DNA from: Cyanobacteria bacterium UBA11370
GTDB lineage: Bacteria; Cyanobacteriota; Cyanobacteriia; Cyanobacteriales; Coleofasciculaceae
Length of the DNA stretch: 14,229 nt
Direction of reading: 5' to 3'
Assembly: GCA_003486645.1 (NCBI GenBank)
Contig: DNGI01000227.1
Span: 3,280-17,508 of the forward strand
This document shows, piece by piece, positions 14,076 to 14,229 of the stretch; position 1 is the first letter of the stretch; every line of letters starts with the position of its first letter. The translations under genes were made by a program, and so were the position numbers. The notes under the pieces were generated by a model. The model was not told where the DNA came from. It saw nothing but the letters and a program-made list of their open reading frames with translations, and did not search any database.

Positions 14076-14229
14076 TGTTCAATTATCTTATTTAATTCAA
14101 GTTGCTAGTTATTTAGTCAGGACGGAAGAGTGGCTAATAGAAGACAGGCTAATGGAAGTGTGGAAAACTGAGAATACACGAAAACATGGAATAATAAACG
14201 ATAACTATGAACAATTAGCAATTAGCAAT
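14076..14229 (-). promoter_or_regulatory. Upstream region of the NOX gene
   Basis: On the minus strand an AT-rich AATAAGATAAT lies just before the ATG and could hold a -10 element, with no convincing -35. AATTAGC is repeated in tandem at 14213-14226, another heptamer repeat at the window edge. No gene was seen in this stretch. Confidence 0.3.

Overview
The window looks like a low-GC filamentous cyanobacterium. Signs are the palindrome GCGATCGC (HIP1) at 4859, 4871 and 6358, tandem heptamers such as AACCAAC and AAAGGAC between genes, an RT-Cas1 fusion, an N-terminal HTH plus P-loop ATPase of the cyanobacterial STAND type, pentapeptide-repeat proteins and a NOX5-like oxidase of the kind known from Cylindrospermum. 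No rRNA or tRNA was seen.

Layout. 25-663: remnant of a Cache sensor, broken at both ends. 630-2640: a divergent pair, an SRPBCC protein (-) and a three-domain protein (+) combining a galectin-like fold, a WGR domain and a DUF1963-like cysteine-rich region. 2669-3589 (-): a small unknown protein and the small heat-shock protein HspA with a clear terminator. 3640-5460 (-): gene debris, namely an internal piece of release factor 3 (prfC), a C-terminal piece resembling DUF1156 methylases, a frameshifted possible lipoprotein, and one or two small orphan pieces.

5600-9025 is a CRISPR adaptation module, all apparently on the minus strand. RT-Cas1 looks intact (YGDD and Cas1 catalytic residues present). 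A four-repeat array follows, its leader side interrupted by an IS200/IS605 3' remnant. Beyond the array, a cas2 lacking its first beta strand is joined out of frame to the first 174 codons of an HTH/P-loop ATPase. No effector (Csm/Cmr/Cascade) genes lie in the window. A truncated IS4-like transposase (9231-9671) sits upstream of RT-Cas1.

9973-14075: a small unknown protein; a globin fused to two membrane segments and pentapeptide repeats (+); and, facing it tail to tail across a MITE-like inverted repeat, a full-length EF-hand NADPH oxidase (-). The globin and oxidase both involve heme and oxygen, so a functional link is possible but rests only on adjacency.

The broken genes suggest repeated deletion and rearrangement between about 3.6 and 9.7 kb. 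The most unusual intact item is the galectin-WGR-DUF1963 fusion.
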